A DNA stretch of 46,387 nt from Pseudomonadota bacterium (GTDB taxonomy: Bacteria; Desulfobacterota; WTBG01; JAPLJA01). This document shows, piece after piece, positions 33,947 through 42,450 of the stretch; position 1 is the first letter of the stretch; each line of letters opens with the position of its first letter. The notes beneath the pieces were generated by a model. That model made no database searches. It had not been told where the DNA came from and saw only the letters and a list, made by a program, of their open reading frames with translations. A program made the position numbers and the translations under genes. Where the stretch lies: assembly GCA_026388815.1 (NCBI GenBank), contig JAPLJA010000066.1, forward strand, positions 1 to 46,387. Reading direction: 5' to 3'.

Positions 33947-34363
33947 TTACGGCGCCCATCCCAGCTCGATAAGCACCTCCACCAATCTGATACCGTCAAC
34001 AATCGTCACACCTTCTATGGTTTTCCCGTAGAGCTTACTGAAATGGCGTTTATCTCCTGTCCAGAGATATGTACACCGCGATCCTACAGCGCCACCAAGA
34101 ATCGGGGTGTCCTCTTTCGACAGGTGAACTTTAGGGTCGGTTACATCAGCAAAGGCATGCGTAATATGGAGCCGCCTGAGTAATTTCTTAAAATCGGCAA
34201 GGTACTGCGGCCGTTTAATTTCAAGGTTGCGCCCGGCCTCTTCCACAGCATGCGGGCTCGTTACCGCCTCCGCGTGTTCCAAGAAGATGTCCAATAAACG
34301 ACGGGTAGCACTCACCGGATCTGCTGCCGAGAACAGGATATTGGCGTCGAGAAAGACACGCAT
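33947..34363 (-). CDS. PIN-domain ribonuclease (VapC-type toxin)
   Basis: 138 residues. MRVFLDANILFSAAD supplies the first acidic residue, VEEAGRNLE the second, LSKEDTPILGGAVGS and LWTGDKRHF the third and fourth. This is the PIN metal site and overall length of VapC-like toxins. It starts 3 bp after the AbrB-type antitoxin gene, so it is co-transcribed with it. It differs in type from the PIN domain at the N-terminus of the 505-residue cassette protein. Confidence 0.85.
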   Translation of the reverse strand: MRVFLDANILFSAADPVSATRRLLDIFLEHAEAVTSPHAVEEAGRNLEIKRPQYLADFKKLLRRLHITHAFADVTDPKVHLSKEDTPILGGAVGSRCTYLWTGDKRHFSKLYGKTIEGVTIVDGIRLVEVLIELGWAP

Positions 34364-34366
34364 GGG

Positions 34367-34603
34367 TCAGCGGCGTTTGCGCTTTGATTTCAAATATCGC
34401 CCAAGTTCGCGGTCCGCTTTGTCAAACTCATCCACGCGTTCGTTCCTGTAGAGTTCGATGGGAAATGATACAGCAGGTTTGAGCACAAGACCTTCCCGGG
34501 ACAACTCCACCATTACCACCCCACCGCGCGCGATACCAAGCGCCTTGCGGAGCGACTTCGGAAGTGTCAGGCTACCCCGTTCGTTAACCTGAATTGTTGT
34601 CAT
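34367..34603 (-). CDS. AbrB/MazE-type (SpoVT) antitoxin
   Basis: 78 residues. The swapped-hairpin DNA-binding fold is recognisable: TTIQVNERGSLTLPKSLRKA then LGIARGGVVMVELSREGLVLKPA. The basic and acidic C-terminal tail should bind the PIN toxin. AGGAGGACGGTAAA precedes the ATG. Expected to repress its own promoter through the 15-bp palindrome that overlaps the -10 element. Confidence 0.88.
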   Translation of the reverse strand: MTTIQVNERGSLTLPKSLRKALGIARGGVVMVELSREGLVLKPAVSFPIELYRNERVDEFDKADRELGRYLKSKRKRR

Positions 34604-34635
34604 TTTACCGTCCTCCTATTGCACAAATTCAACAT

Positions 34636-34676
34636 TACTGAAATTCAGTATAACCGCTTAACGATCTCCCTGTCAA
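34636..34676 (-). promoter_or_regulatory. promoter and palindromic operator of the PIN/AbrB module
   Basis: Minus strand TTGACA (34671-34676), 17 bases, TTATAC (34648-34653). A perfect palindrome TACTGAATTTCAGTA occupies 34636-34650 and overlaps the -10 by three bases, a natural place for autorepression. Confidence 0.75.
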
Positions 34677-34720
34677 GATAGCCCTTTGAACAGTATACAT
34701 TTAACACCCCACCTTTACCA

Positions 34721-35809
34721 ATGCTCACCCTCGGAAAAAATAGTCGTGACTTTTTCGCCCATATATGTAAATTGGTCTGGAAACAAGGGAGACGGTTTGT
34801 GCAAACAGACGAAACGGAAATATCCCTGCAGACAACTAACAAGTCTTATCTCAAAGGGTTTCTCATCAAGGCAGGAGTGAGTCTTGCTGTCCTCCTTTAC
34901 CTCTTCTTCACCATTAACCTCGCTCCCCTCACAGAAGCCTTAAGAACAATAGACATTTCCTTGTTCCTTTTTGCCTTTTTCCTCTATCTCCTTGCCCAGC
35001 CCATCCGGACGCTGAGGTGGTGGCTTCTCCTGAAAAAAGACAACAGGCTCCCCTTCTCAAGCCTCCTTGCTCTCTACTTCATTGGCATGTTCTTTAACCA
35101 ATTCTTGCCCACTTCGATTGGAGGGGATGTGGTAAGGGGATACTACCTCTGGAAAGAGACGGACAAAAAGGAACACGCCCTTTCTTCCATCGTGATGGAG
35201 AGGTTTACCGGCTTCTATATGCTCTTTCTCCTTTCCCTCGTAGCAAGTCTCTCAGCCTTGATCAGAATTGGCAGTTCACCCCTTTTCCTTTTTGTGTTGG
35301 TGGCATCTGTTATCGTTTTGATCATCATGACCCTTTTTTTCATTCCTCCCCTTTTTGAATTGATAAACAGGAGATTTTTCCTCCACCGCCTGGGTATCAG
35401 CAAGAAGGTTGCGCACGTCTACTATGCAACCCTTGAGTATCGAAGGGAACGAATCCTCCTCCTGAACGCCTTTCTCCTCTCTCTCCTGTTTCAGGTGATG
35501 TTGATTCTGGTCTACTATTTTCTTTCTCTCTCGCTCCACGTGAGTCTACCGATGGGCTACTTCTTTCTCTTAGTGCCCATGGTAACTGCGGCTGCCATGA
35601 TACCATTCTCTCTGAATGGACTGGGGATCAGAGAAGGGGTGAGTGTCCTATTATTTTCCCGGGTAGGGATAACAAACGCAGAGGCGTTCTCTATTTCTCT
35701 CACGATACTCTTCGTTGGTCTTTTGACCGGTCTGATTGGCGGGCTGATCTATCCCTTTTTCCGAAGCGAGGTCTTACAGAAAAAAGAGGTTAAGGGCAAA
35801 AGCCTTTAA
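34721..35809 (+). CDS. lysylphosphatidylglycerol synthase TM / flippase-like membrane protein
   Basis: 362 residues with about eight or nine membrane helices from residue 48 on. The family blocks are visible: AQPIRTLRWWLLLK, FNQFLPTSIGGDVVRGYYLW and the late PFSLNGLGIREGVSVLLF. Members without the C-terminal synthetase domain, like this one, are thought to be lipid flippases or related to dolichol/glycolipid transport. The first 45 residues are polar and may be partly non-coding; a later start is possible. It ends convergently with proC (4-bp overlap at the 3' ends). Confidence 0.82.
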   Translation: MLTLGKNSRDFFAHICKLVWKQGRRFVQTDETEISLQTTNKSYLKGFLIKAGVSLAVLLYLFFTINLAPLTEALRTIDISLFLFAFFLYLLAQPIRTLRWWLLLKKDNRLPFSSLLALYFIGMFFNQFLPTSIGGDVVRGYYLWKETDKKEHALSSIVMERFTGFYMLFLLSLVASLSALIRIGSSPLFLFVLVASVIVLIIMTLFFIPPLFELINRRFFLHRLGISKKVAHVYYATLEYRRERILLLNAFLLSLLFQVMLILVYYFLSLSLHVSLPMGYFFLLVPMVTAAAMIPFSLNGLGIREGVSVLLFSRVGITNAEAFSISLTILFVGLLTGLIGGLIYPFFRSEVLQKKEVKGKSL

Positions 35810-36633
35810 TCCTTCCTGCCCAACTCGCGGGAACGCCTGGTTGCAGCCTCTACTGCACTGATGAGAGAAGCCCTCACTCCTCCCTCTTCCAGGGCATGGA
35901 GGCCACAGATGGTGGTACCGCCGGGAGAGGTCACCTTATCCCTCAGTTTTGCAGGATGCTCGGAGGTGGCCAAAAGGAGTTTCGTGGTGCCGAGGCAGGT
36001 CTGGACAGTGAGGAGCGAGGAGACCTCACGGGTCAGCCCCATCTTTACTCCCGCATCAATGAATGCCTCCAGGATGAAGAGGAAATAGGCAGGGCCGCTC
36101 CCGCTCAATCCTGTCACTGCATCCATGAGTGATTCGTCCACGACTACTACCTTCCCTACGGACTGAAAGATCTCCCGGGCAACGTTCAGGTCTTCTTCCC
36201 GCACCTCTTTTCCTGCACACAGTGCCGTAGCCCCTTCCTGAATCAGGGCAGGGGTATTGGGCATGGTCCTGATAACCTTTATCTTTTCTCCCAGGTGCTG
36301 GGCGAGAAAACGCACGGTGATACCGGCAGCAACGGAGATCATGATGTGAGAAGGTTTCATTCCGGGGGCGATCTCCCTGAGTACGCCCTCTACGATCTGA
36401 GGCTTTACTGCGAGGATAATGATATCGCTCTTTGAGACCGCTTCCGTATTGGAAGAAAAGGTGGATACTCCATAGGTATTCTTGAGATTCTTTAAGCAGT
36501 CTTCTCGTACATCTGAAACAAAAATGTTTTCTTTGGGAATGAGGCCAGCATTCAGGATTCCCTTGATCAGGGCTTCTCCCATGTTCCCGCACCCGATGAC
36601 TCCAATCTTTTTATTCAATACTGAAGCACTCAT
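35806..36633 (-). CDS. proC: pyrroline-5-carboxylate reductase
   Basis: Last step of proline synthesis, NAD(P)H-dependent. IGVIGCGNMGEALIKGIL is the dinucleotide site; IRTMPNTPALI, LSGSGPAYFFL-like (SGSGPAYFLFILEA) and TSPGGTTICGLHALEEGG are diagnostic. The start at 36633 has GGAGGTAAGAATACC before it, better than an in-frame ATG 11 codons upstream. 275 residues. Confidence 0.96.
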   Translation of the reverse strand: MSASVLNKKIGVIGCGNMGEALIKGILNAGLIPKENIFVSDVREDCLKNLKNTYGVSTFSSNTEAVSKSDIIILAVKPQIVEGVLREIAPGMKPSHIMISVAAGITVRFLAQHLGEKIKVIRTMPNTPALIQEGATALCAGKEVREEDLNVAREIFQSVGKVVVVDESLMDAVTGLSGSGPAYFLFILEAFIDAGVKMGLTREVSSLLTVQTCLGTTKLLLATSEHPAKLRDKVTSPGGTTICGLHALEEGGVRASLISAVEAATRRSRELGRKD

Positions 36634-36809
36634 GGTATTCTTACCTCCAGCCTGTGTTGACACCAAAATGGTATCTCATCCCTTTCAGTCATTCAATCTT
36701 TTTCTCGAATATCTTGCGCCTGATTTCCGTCCGCAGTAGAATTTTACCACTATTTATTTTACTATGTGCAAAGGAAATCTCTTTCTCCCTTTCAAGAAAG
36801 GAGTTGAGT

Positions 36810-37892
36810 ATGCAGTGGTCTTTTAAACTCGGGAAGATCTTCGGTATCAATTTCCAGATTCACGTAACATTCCTCCTTCTCCTCGTCTTTATCTTTCTTG
36901 CCGGATTACGAAGGGGGCCGGAGCAGGCCTTGCTGGGGGTATTCTTCATCTGCGCTGTCTTTGCCTGCGTCCTCATCCATGAGATCGGCCATAGTCTCAT
37001 TGCGCGCCGTTTCGGTATCGAGGCGAAGAGCATTACCCTCCTCCCTATCGGGGGCGTTGCTACCATGGAAGAGATACCGGAAAAACCAGGGCAGGAGATT
37101 GCGATCTCTATTGTAGGGCCTTTCATTAACCTGGCGATCGCCGGCATCCTCTACCTCTTCATCGGAACCTGGTCAGGTATGATCACACCCAGCCTGTATC
37201 CTGATTCTGTGCAGGATTTGTTCACCAGGCTCATCGGCATTAACATCATCCTGGCGGTCTTCAACCTCATCCCGGCCTTTCCCATGGACGGAGGCAGGGT
37301 CCTGAGGGGCATCCTTTCGCTCAAGATGGGTTTTATGCGGGCCACAACCACTGCTGTCTTCATCGGACAGGGCTTCTCCATGTTCTTCATCTTCTACGGG
37401 CTCTTTTTCAACTGGTGGCTTTCTCTCATTGGCATTTTTCTCTTCATAGGAGCCGGCGGCGAAAAACAGCACGTCATGCTCCAGTCCATCCTCCACCGGG
37501 TACTGGCCGGCGAAGTCATGGCTACCGACTCCCACAGTCTGAATCCTGACGATCCCCTCACGCGTGCGCTGGAACATATCTACCACGGCTGCCAGCAGGA
37601 TTTCCCGGTGATTGGCAGCAAAGGCATCGAAGGCGTTCTCACCCGCATGGGCATCCTTTCCGTCATTCACGAGAAGGGGGTTATTGTTCCTGTCTCCGAG
37701 GTCATGGATCGGCAGTTCCCCTCTGTTGATCCCCGGACGCCACTCGATGAGGTATACCAGTACCTTCTCTCCCATAACAAGACAACCATGCCTGTTCTGG
37801 AAAACGAACAGTTACGGGGGATGCTCTCCCTGGACGGCATCAGCCGCTACCTGATGATCCAGACTGCGCTGAAGGGCGCACCGGCTGCCTGA
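36810..37892 (+). CDS. site-2 protease family zinc metalloprotease with two CBS domains
   Basis: Intramembrane protease (M50B). The N-terminal half has about six membrane helices with the zinc motif HEIGHSLIARR and the second active-site block NLIPAFPMDGGRVLR. The C-terminal half (about 225-355) contains a CBS pair (EVMATDSHSLNPDDPLTRAL; SEVMDRQFPSVDPRTPLDEV), which usually binds adenine nucleotides and gates activity. The start at 36810 follows AAGGAGTTGAGT; upstream in-frame codons would add about 50 residues of non-conserved sequence. 360 residues. It is 17 bp before ade on the same strand. Confidence 0.93.
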   Translation: MQWSFKLGKIFGINFQIHVTFLLLLVFIFLAGLRRGPEQALLGVFFICAVFACVLIHEIGHSLIARRFGIEAKSITLLPIGGVATMEEIPEKPGQEIAISIVGPFINLAIAGILYLFIGTWSGMITPSLYPDSVQDLFTRLIGINIILAVFNLIPAFPMDGGRVLRGILSLKMGFMRATTTAVFIGQGFSMFFIFYGLFFNWWLSLIGIFLFIGAGGEKQHVMLQSILHRVLAGEVMATDSHSLNPDDPLTRALEHIYHGCQQDFPVIGSKGIEGVLTRMGILSVIHEKGVIVPVSEVMDRQFPSVDPRTPLDEVYQYLLSHNKTTMPVLENEQLRGMLSLDGISRYLMIQTALKGAPAA

Positions 37893-37909
37893 AAAAGAGA
37901 AGGTTACAA

Positions 37910-39559
37910 ATGGGAAACGAAGAACATACTATTAAAACAGCCTCGGGTAACATTGTGGATGTGGTAAACTCACGCATCTATCCCGGCACGGTGCAGATCG
38001 TCAATGGCAGGATAACGGACATCAGAGAGGAGCCACATCCCTATAAAACGTACCTTGTGCCCGGACTGGTTGACGCCCACATCCACATCGAGAGCTCCAT
38101 GCTGCCTCCTTCTGAGTTTGCACGGGCGGCAGTTATTCACGGAACAGTCGCCACCGTTTCTGACCCCCATGAGATTGCCAATGTTATGGGGACTGCCGGG
38201 GTGAGGTACATGGTTGAAAATGCAGCCACGGTGCCGGTGAAGTTTTTCTTCGGGGCCCCTTCCTGTGTTCCTGCCTCTCCTTTTGAGACGAGCGGCGCAA
38301 CCCTTGGACCGGAGGAGACAGAAGAACTCCTCATGTGGGACCAGATACACTTTTTGGGAGAGGTGATGAATGTCCCTGCGGTCCTGCATGAGGATCCTCC
38401 TATGATGCGGAAGATCCGTACCGCTCAACAATACTCAAAAGTGATCGACGGCCATGCCCCGGGGCTGCGGGGCAAAGATCTGGAGAAGTACGTTCAGGCA
38501 GGGATCACAACCGACCATGAATGCATAGACAGGGAAGAGGCGCGGGAAAAGATCAGGCTGGGGATGAAAGTCCAGATCAGGGAAGGCTCCGCTGCCAGGA
38601 ATTTTGAAGAATTGATACCGCTCGTTGAAAAATATCCTGAGAGCTGTATGTTCTGCAGTGATGACAAGCATCCGGACGGCCTTGTTCAGGGCCACATCAA
38701 CGACCTGGTTACCAGGGCGCTGCAGCACGGAATCGATATCATGAAGGTTCTGAAAGTTGCCTGTGTAAATCCTGTTCTGCACTACCGGCTGGACGTGGGA
38801 TTGCTCCGCAAGGGGGATCCCGCAGACTTTCTGGTCATTGATAACCTCAAGGACTTCCGGGTACTCAGGACGTTGATCAGGGGAGAAATTGTTGCTGAAG
38901 CGGGTAATTCGTTCATACCCCGAATCACTCCGCAGGTGGTGAACAATTTCACGATCAGGGAAAAAGCTGTTCCGGATTTCGCTCTCCCTGCCAGAAGGGG
39001 CAACATCCATGTTATCGAAGTTATTGAAGGACAGTTAATCACCCATAAAGGCACGACAGTTCCAAAGATTGCAGACGGGTATGTGGTGCCGGACGCGGAA
39101 AGGGATATTCTCAAAATAGCAGTGGTGAACCGCTACCAGGATGCACCGGTGGCAGTAGCCTTCATAAAAAATTTCGGCCTGAAAAGGGGAGCCATTGCCT
39201 CGAGCGTTGCCCACGACTCGCACAATATTATCGCTGTGGGGGTAACTGACCGGGAGATATGCAGGGCAGTCAATGCAATCATTCAAAACAAGGGCGGTAT
39301 CAGTGCGGTTGCAGGAGAAAGGGAAACCATCCTCCCTCTGCCTATCGCAGGAATCATGAGCAATGAGGATTATGTCCGGGTCGCAGAGCAGTACCGTACA
39401 ATGGATGCGATGGCTAAATCCCTCGGCTCGTCATTACACGCACCTTTCATGACACTATCTTTCATGGCGTTACCGGTTATCCCCCACCTGAAGCTGAGCG
39501 ATAAGGGATTATTTGACGGAGATAGGTTTCAGTTTGTGGATGTATTTGGAGGGGCATGA
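37910..39559 (+). CDS. ade: adenine deaminase
   Basis: Hydrolyses adenine to hypoxanthine and ammonia; amidohydrolase superfamily with a binuclear metal site. Metal ligands: VDAHIHIESSML near residue 54, HEDPPMM, TTDHECIDREEA, and CSDDKHPDG. The second domain (about 350-549) has SVAHDSHNI and GGISAVAGERE typical of bacterial Ade. 549 residues. Probably co-transcribed with the upstream site-2 protease, whose CBS domains sense adenine nucleotides in other families; a functional link is speculative. Confidence 0.95.
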   Translation: MGNEEHTIKTASGNIVDVVNSRIYPGTVQIVNGRITDIREEPHPYKTYLVPGLVDAHIHIESSMLPPSEFARAAVIHGTVATVSDPHEIANVMGTAGVRYMVENAATVPVKFFFGAPSCVPASPFETSGATLGPEETEELLMWDQIHFLGEVMNVPAVLHEDPPMMRKIRTAQQYSKVIDGHAPGLRGKDLEKYVQAGITTDHECIDREEAREKIRLGMKVQIREGSAARNFEELIPLVEKYPESCMFCSDDKHPDGLVQGHINDLVTRALQHGIDIMKVLKVACVNPVLHYRLDVGLLRKGDPADFLVIDNLKDFRVLRTLIRGEIVAEAGNSFIPRITPQVVNNFTIREKAVPDFALPARRGNIHVIEVIEGQLITHKGTTVPKIADGYVVPDAERDILKIAVVNRYQDAPVAVAFIKNFGLKRGAIASSVAHDSHNIIAVGVTDREICRAVNAIIQNKGGISAVAGERETILPLPIAGIMSNEDYVRVAEQYRTMDAMAKSLGSSLHAPFMTLSFMALPVIPHLKLSDKGLFDGDRFQFVDVFGGA

Positions 39560-39561
39560 AC

Positions 39562-39578
39562 GGCCCAACTAAAGGGCC
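39562..39578. terminator. short hairpin between convergent ade and the DUF4143 ATPase gene
   Basis: GGCCC-AACTAAA-GGGCC immediately after the ade stop, in the 29-bp space between the convergent genes. There is no T-run, so efficiency as an intrinsic terminator is doubtful. Confidence 0.3.
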
Positions 39579-39588
39579 TGGGCGATTT

Positions 39589-40758
39589 TCAGCGGCTTGC
39601 TGAACCGCCCTTGGAAAATTGCGCCGGCAATTCGGCGACCTTTCGAAGCGGCCAGACCGTAATCTTTTTATCAACAGGATAGGATTGTTCCCCCGGGTAT
39701 ACGATCCAGAGATGCTTCAGGTTAAGGTCATTCAGGGCAATATGCATGGATTTGGTGATCTTAGGCGCCTCGTTATATTTCGCTTCAATCGCATAGCGAC
39801 GCCCTTGGTGCATGAAAAGAAGATCGATCTCTGCTCCGGTGTAAGTGGACCAAAAGTATGCCTCAGGAGTTTTTATTGTGGACAGGACTTGCTCCAATAC
39901 GAATCCTTCCCAGGAAGCGCCGACTCGTGGGTAGGCCGTAAGATTGTTGAAATCAGGTAAATTGAGGAGTCCATGGAGAATACCGGAATCTCGGAGGTAT
40001 ATTTTGGGTGCTTTGACCTGTCGTTTGCCGATATTTTCGTACCAGGGCTGAAGCTGCCGAACCATGAAGGTTCCGGCGAGGATGTCAAGATAAGAACGAA
40101 CCGTTTTGTCTGACAGCCCCATTGAGCGGGACAGTTCCTGGGCATTCCAGGTCTGTCCGTGGTACTGGGCCAGCATCGTCCAGAAGCGGCGCATGGCAGA
40201 AGAAGGAATTGTGATGCCCAGTTGGGGTATGTCGCGCTCGAGGAATGTGCGGATAAAGCCCTCACGCCAAGCTAAGCTGTCAGTATTTGATTTGGCGAGG
40301 TAGGAACGAGGAAAACCACCCCGAAGCCAGAGAGACTTCCAAGTGTCAATCCCCGTTTCTCGCAGGTCGAATCCAGAAAGTTCCACAAACTCTACCCGTC
40401 CGGCGAGGGATTCAGACACGTTTTTCATGATCTGCGGCGAAGCACTGCCGAGAATGAGAAAGCGGGCTTGATTTTGCGGACGGTCGACCAGCACCCGCAG
40501 AACGTTAAAAAGCTCAGGCAAGACCTGAATCTCGTCCAGAATCACCAGTCCTTGCAGGGAACCGAGCATAAGCTCAGGATTTTGCAAGCGCCGGATATCG
40601 GGCTGGGATTCGAGATCAAAATGAATCGCACGTTTTTCTTTTCCGAACATTCGGGCGAGAGTAGTTTTTCCCGATTGGCGGGGACCAAGGAGCGCAGTGA
40701 TAGGCGAACGTTTTACCGCTCTCGAGAGCTGATCTATATAAAAAGGCCGGTTGATCAT
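39589..40758 (-). CDS. AAA-family ATPase with DUF4143 C-terminal domain
   Basis: Walker A LLGPRQSGKTTLAR near residues 25-38, Walker B GLVILDEIQVLP, and LILGSASP as sensor. The C-terminal half has the DUF4143 pattern: FVRTFLERDIPQLG-like (FIRTFLERDIPQLG), LSDKTVRSYLDILAGTFMVRQL, PKIYLRDSGILHGLL, and the nuclease-like GAEIDLLF...YAIEAKYN, which resembles a PD-(D/E)XK core. The start at 40758 (MINRPFYIDQL) fits the family better than the TTG 16 codons upstream. Such proteins are common, scattered and of unclear cellular role. 389 residues. Confidence 0.9.
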   Translation of the reverse strand: MINRPFYIDQLSRAVKRSPITALLGPRQSGKTTLARMFGKEKRAIHFDLESQPDIRRLQNPELMLGSLQGLVILDEIQVLPELFNVLRVLVDRPQNQARFLILGSASPQIMKNVSESLAGRVEFVELSGFDLRETGIDTWKSLWLRGGFPRSYLAKSNTDSLAWREGFIRTFLERDIPQLGITIPSSAMRRFWTMLAQYHGQTWNAQELSRSMGLSDKTVRSYLDILAGTFMVRQLQPWYENIGKRQVKAPKIYLRDSGILHGLLNLPDFNNLTAYPRVGASWEGFVLEQVLSTIKTPEAYFWSTYTGAEIDLLFMHQGRRYAIEAKYNEAPKITKSMHIALNDLNLKHLWIVYPGEQSYPVDKKITVWPLRKVAELPAQFSKGGSASR

Positions 40759-40927
40759 GATTCTTATATTACCTTGAATATTCGAAATGTCAATCCGAAA
40801 ATTCAAGTAAAAAAGGTTGCTGGTCTTTTCCGGCTTGGTTCAGAAATCCTTTGCCCCTTTATCAACGGTATCGCTTTCTTTCATTTGGGAGAGAGGTGGC
40901 CACCCTTTATGCACGACTCAACCAGGG

Positions 40928-40948
40928 GGGCGAGCCGGCGGCTCGCCC
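40928..40948. other. perfect 9-bp hairpin downstream of the XRE gene
   Basis: GGGCGAGCC (40928-40936), loop GGC, GGCTCGCCC (40940-40948), 4 bp beyond the XRE stop. There is no T-run on the minus strand, so it may be a REP-like element or an unusual terminator. Confidence 0.45.
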
Positions 40949-40952
40949 TGCC

Positions 40953-41312
40953 CTATTTTGCGATAAGGCGGGCCACCTGAAGAACGATATTTTTTGAACG
41001 GCTGTCTTTGATCTTTCTGAAGTGTTTCAAAAGGGTTTTCTCATTATTAGACAAGGAAGGTGATTTTTCTTCCATAGTTGAAGATACTTCATAATGCTCA
41101 AAGAAATATGATAAAGGCACAGACAAGGCATCTGCAATCACCTGGATGTTTTCCACGTTCAGCTTATTTGTCCCGTTTTCATACCTCTGTACTTGCTGGT
41201 AGGTAACATCAAGTATTTCTGCCAATTTTTCCTGTGATATTTTAAGTTCTCTTCTGCGCTTTTTGATCTTTTCACCAACTTCTTTACTCAACATTCTTTT
41301 AGTTTCTTGCAT
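40953..41312 (-). CDS. XRE-family helix-turn-helix regulator
   Basis: 119 residues. The HTH (about 10-66) reads VGEKIKKRRRELKISQEKLA then EILDVTYQQVQRYENGTNKL, followed by VIADALSVPLSYFF. The C-terminal tail is charged and ends QVARLIAK. It stands divergent from the gene at 41542 across a 229-bp space with two direct repeats, so it may regulate itself and that gene. Confidence 0.88.
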   Translation of the reverse strand: MQETKRMLSKEVGEKIKKRRRELKISQEKLAEILDVTYQQVQRYENGTNKLNVENIQVIADALSVPLSYFFEHYEVSSTMEEKSPSLSNNEKTLLKHFRKIKDSRSKNIVLQVARLIAK

Positions 41313-41370
41313 AGCAAAGGGACTATAACAACTGGTTGAGCCGGTTTCTACTATTCAAAAAGCGTATTAC

Positions 41371-41410
41371 GTAAAAGGTGTTATTGACAAATACAATGTA
41401 ATAGGTGTAA
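41371..41410. promoter_or_regulatory. direct repeats near the XRE gene, candidate operator
   Basis: GTAAAAGGTGTTA (41371-41383) and GTAATAGGTGTAA (41398-41410) match at 11 of 13 positions and are 27 bp apart. A TTGACA (41385-41390) lies between them. The layout suits an XRE autoregulator; no good -10 follows at the right distance on the plus strand. Confidence 0.4.
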
Positions 41411-41541
41411 AAAGCTGTACAGAAACAGGTTAAAGGAAATTAATCGCTAACATAGGAATAGTTTATCCCTTGTGCCCTTATGGACTGGTGGGGTGACGTA
41501 TTAAACCGTATCTGCCAATGAATCAGTGAGGATCAGAGGCA

Positions 41542-42321
41542 TTGTTCTCAATAGAGGATATATATACGCCACTCCCTGTGGCAAAAAAAGAAATCTGGAA
41601 ACGATGGAATAATTCTGCACTAAAGGACAAAGTAAACACCTTTCTCGATAATGACATCCCCGAGTTCTTAAAAGATAGGCCAAGGTCTTTCTATTGGAGG
41701 AATGTAATCAGTCCAAATTTTGAATTTCTGCATTTTTTAGAGATGGCCAAACAGATCGAGTTAGAGCCTTATTGCTTTGAATATTTAAGGGACATATTTA
41801 CGGCGAAGAATTCCTGTAAGTACCATTTATGCAAGCTCTACTTTTACAATGGTAAAGGCAGGAATGGGGGCAATAAGATAAGTGCTTTGAAAATAATTGA
41901 TTTCAACGCAGAAGGAAAAAAGCTTACGGAAATTGAAACATTATGGAGAGAGAACCTTGTTGATTTTCATCACCGGATGCTCCGGGCTGCCATTGACGAT
42001 ATAAACATCTACGATGCTTCCCCATGGATCAATAAAATGGAAGGAAAACGAGAAAAGTTTTATTGCTACCACTTCGCACTATTAATTTGCCATGGGGTAC
42101 TATTCGAAAATTTTCTGATGAATGATGAAGAAAGGGAATTCACTGAAGAAACAATCATTCCTAATTTCCGTAGAGTCTGTGACATCTTTGGCGTACAACC
42201 CTTAATTGTCCGTTTATTGCCGCCGGAGACGGAAACCGATCCTTACTGGTTTTATTATCCTGAATCTATAAAAGCCAAGATAGCAAGAACAAAAAACAAA
42301 GATTGGCTGAAAAAACCGTGA
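41542..42321 (+). CDS. hypothetical protein (259 aa)
   Basis: I do not recognise a family. It appears soluble, with an aromatic-rich sequence: SFYWRNVISPNFEFLHFLEM, CKYHLCKLYFYNGKGRNGG, FYCYHFALLICHGVLFENFL, DPYWFYYPESIKAK. The middle part could be an alpha/beta fold; no nucleotide-binding motif is evident. The TTG start at 41542 follows AGAGG by three bases, or GAGGATC by about nine, and is uncertain. Its stop overlaps the GTG start of a truncated membrane-protein gene (GTGA), so it was once translated together with that membrane protein. Confidence 0.65.
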   Translation: MFSIEDIYTPLPVAKKEIWKRWNNSALKDKVNTFLDNDIPEFLKDRPRSFYWRNVISPNFEFLHFLEMAKQIELEPYCFEYLRDIFTAKNSCKYHLCKLYFYNGKGRNGGNKISALKIIDFNAEGKKLTEIETLWRENLVDFHHRMLRAAIDDINIYDASPWINKMEGKREKFYCYHFALLICHGVLFENFLMNDEEREFTEETIIPNFRRVCDIFGVQPLIVRLLPPETETDPYWFYYPESIKAKIARTKNKDWLKKP

Positions 42322-42425
42322 CTAATAAAAAGAGGCTTGTAGAGTTGTTCATCGGGCTGGGCTTTATCATTTTGAGCAATTTTGTTTTTGATTATGCCCT
42401 TTATCCTGCCGTCATCTATTTATGA
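42318..42425 (+). pseudogene. N-terminal stub of a small membrane protein
   Basis: Thirty-five codons starting at GTG: KKRLVELFIGLGFIILSN then FVFDYALYPAVIYL, then TGA. It aligns with the first membrane segment of the intact protein at 43095-43640 (ELSIGLCFVSLTNLAFDCVL, YPFIIYKFG) with roughly half identity, including the FD..LYP..IY pattern. The rest of this copy is gone, replaced by the SET gene. It overlaps the upstream stop by 4 bp, as the intact copy does with SET. Confidence 0.7.
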
Positions 42426-42450
42426 ATTGAAATTTAATACACTTGAAGAC

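Noticed and set aside
36654-36809. N-terminal extension of the site-2 protease
   Set aside because: The extension is not membrane-protease-like, overlaps the proC upstream region, and a strong ribosome binding site precedes the ATG at 36810.
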